Assembly (NCBI GenBank): GCA_016839345.1
Contig: JAEOUL010000189.1
Coordinates: 1 to 5,410 of the forward strand
Direction: 5' to 3'
DNA: 5,410 nt
From: Candidatus Thorarchaeota archaeon
GTDB taxonomy: Archaea > Asgardarchaeota > Thorarchaeia > Thorarchaeales > Thorarchaeaceae
Part shown: positions 4,707 to 5,410 of the stretch, piece by piece
Layout: each line of letters begins with the position of its first letter
Numbering within the stretch: the stretch's first letter is position 1
Translations under genes and position numbers: made by a program
Notes under the pieces: generated by a model
Database searches by the model: none
Told to the model about the DNA's origin: nothing
The model's input: the letters and a program-made list of their open reading frames with translations, nothing else

Positions 4707-5410
4707 ATGAGAATCAGTGTTAATGAAGGAGCATTTGAAATTACAAAGGAGATTATGGATCAAAAAGATGACTTGGACTGTACTGTCATCGAATTGAAGA
4801 ACGGTACAACTGTCATTGATGCCGGTATAGAAGTCAATGGAACCGAGGAACTGGGAAGACTCGTGAGCGAAATATGTCTGGGAGGATACGGAGTAGTCAG
4901 ACATACAATGATGCACATCGGAGATATGGACCTGAATGCTGTCGTTGTTAGTTCTGACCATCCCAAGATTGCATGTATGGGTTCACAGTACGCAGGTTGG
5001 ATGATCAACGAGGAAGGTTACTTTGCCATGGGTTCAGGCCCAGCAAGAGCACTTGCCCGTGTTGAGAAGAAATTGTACAAGCATCTTGACTACGAGGATG
5101 ACGCAAAGGTTGGGGTAATTCTGCTTGAAACAAGAGAAACACCCCCGGATAATGTTGCCCAATATATCGCGGACAAGTGTGGAATTGCCACCTCTGATCT
5201 CTATTGTATTCTTGCTCCCACAGCATGTCTCGTGGGTTCTATACAAGTTTCAGCAAGAGTCGTCGAGGTGGGAATGCACAAACTGCATGAAATCAAATTT
5301 GATCTCGATAGAGTCAGGTCAGGATATGGTGTTGCTCCTGTAGCTCCAGTAGCAAAGAAGGATGCCAGAGCAATGGGAGTCACAAACGACTGTATTCTCT
5401 ACGGAGGTCG
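4707..5410 (+). CDS. mch: Methenyl-tetrahydromethanopterin cyclohydrolase, 3'-truncated by window edge
   Basis: Mch interconverts N5-formyl- and N5,N10-methenyl-tetrahydromethanopterin in the cytosol, the step after Ftr. The frame is open for 234 codons to the right edge; the family is usually around 315-325 residues, so roughly the last quarter is missing. Recognisable blocks are VIDAGIEVNGTEELGR (36-51), CLGGYG (57-62), SSDHPKIACMGSQYAGW (82-98), GSGPARALA (109-117), LAPTACLVGSIQVSARVVEVG (169-189), HKLHEIKFD (191-199) and GYGVAPVAPV (206-215), then AMGVTNDCILYGG (222-234). The start ATG begins the usual N-terminus (MRISVNEGAFEI). The gap to fwdC is 15 bp on the same strand, so the two form an operon. 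Ftr, the enzyme that makes its substrate, is divergent just upstream. No frameshift is seen. Confidence 0.95.
   Translation, partial: MRISVNEGAFEITKEIMDQKDDLDCTVIELKNGTTVIDAGIEVNGTEELGRLVSEICLGGYGVVRHTMMHIGDMDLNAVVVSSDHPKIACMGSQYAGWMINEEGYFAMGSGPARALARVEKKLYKHLDYEDDAKVGVILLETRETPPDNVAQYIADKCGIATSDLYCILAPTACLVGSIQVSARVVEVGMHKLHEIKFDLDRVRSGYGVAPVAPVAKKDARAMGVTNDCILYGG

Noticed and set aside
3873..5383. Several minus-strand open frames across fwdC and mch
   Set aside because: They are antisense to two conserved enzymes with full family motifs and have no promoters or ribosome binding sites.
1..5410. CRISPR array or insertion sequence
   Set aside because: No regularly spaced short repeats with unique spacers and no transposase or integrase-like protein is present; the only direct repeats are the three tRNA-derived copies.

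Overview
The window looks archaeal. It carries three consecutive enzymes of the tetrahydromethanopterin C1 pathway (ftr, fwdC, mch). It also has a tRNA gene interrupted by two short bulge-helix-bulge type introns with an encoded CCA end, one gene with a TATA/BRE-like element about 24 bp upstream of its start codon (leaderless layout), and several TTG starts with purine-rich Shine-Dalgarno sequences. Base composition is moderate. The set fits an archaeon with the H4MPT Wood-Ljungdahl branch, such as an Asgard/Thorarchaeota-like, Bathyarchaeia-like or related lineage. The sequence alone does not fix the lineage, and a methanogen is not excluded.

Left part (1-1784): a partial minus-strand gene resembling the DUF5661 family (1-273), with its own promoter, sits at the edge. 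Next come two genes for membrane proteins I do not recognise: a 237-aa protein on the plus strand (437-1150) and a 122-aa protein on the minus strand (1185-1553). A minus-strand tRNA-Thr(GGU) gene follows (1645-1784), with introns inferred after positions 39 and 53 of the mature tRNA. The tRNA 3' end is repeated twice more in the same orientation, at 1153-1180 (27 of 28 identical) and at 338-360 (19 of 23). These copies bracket the two membrane-protein genes and become more degenerate with distance from the tRNA. That is the geometry expected from repeated integration at a tRNA 3' end, although no integrase is present in the window.

Middle part (1785-2775): a short leader with a perfect 7-bp inverted repeat lies next to the tRNA 5' end, and a palindrome lies upstream of the next gene. 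That gene (1924-2775) encodes a 283-aa membrane protein with an unusual Gly/Cys-rich linker before its first membrane segment.

Right part (2757-5410): ftr (minus strand) diverges from an fwdC-mch pair (plus strand, 15-bp gap). Together they cover formyl transfer from formylmethanofuran to H4MPT (Ftr), the beta-helical subunit of formylmethanofuran dehydrogenase (FwdC), and conversion between 5-formyl- and 5,10-methenyl-H4MPT (Mch, cut by the window edge). These are successive steps of CO2 reduction, or of formyl oxidation in reverse. The other Fwd subunits are not in the window.
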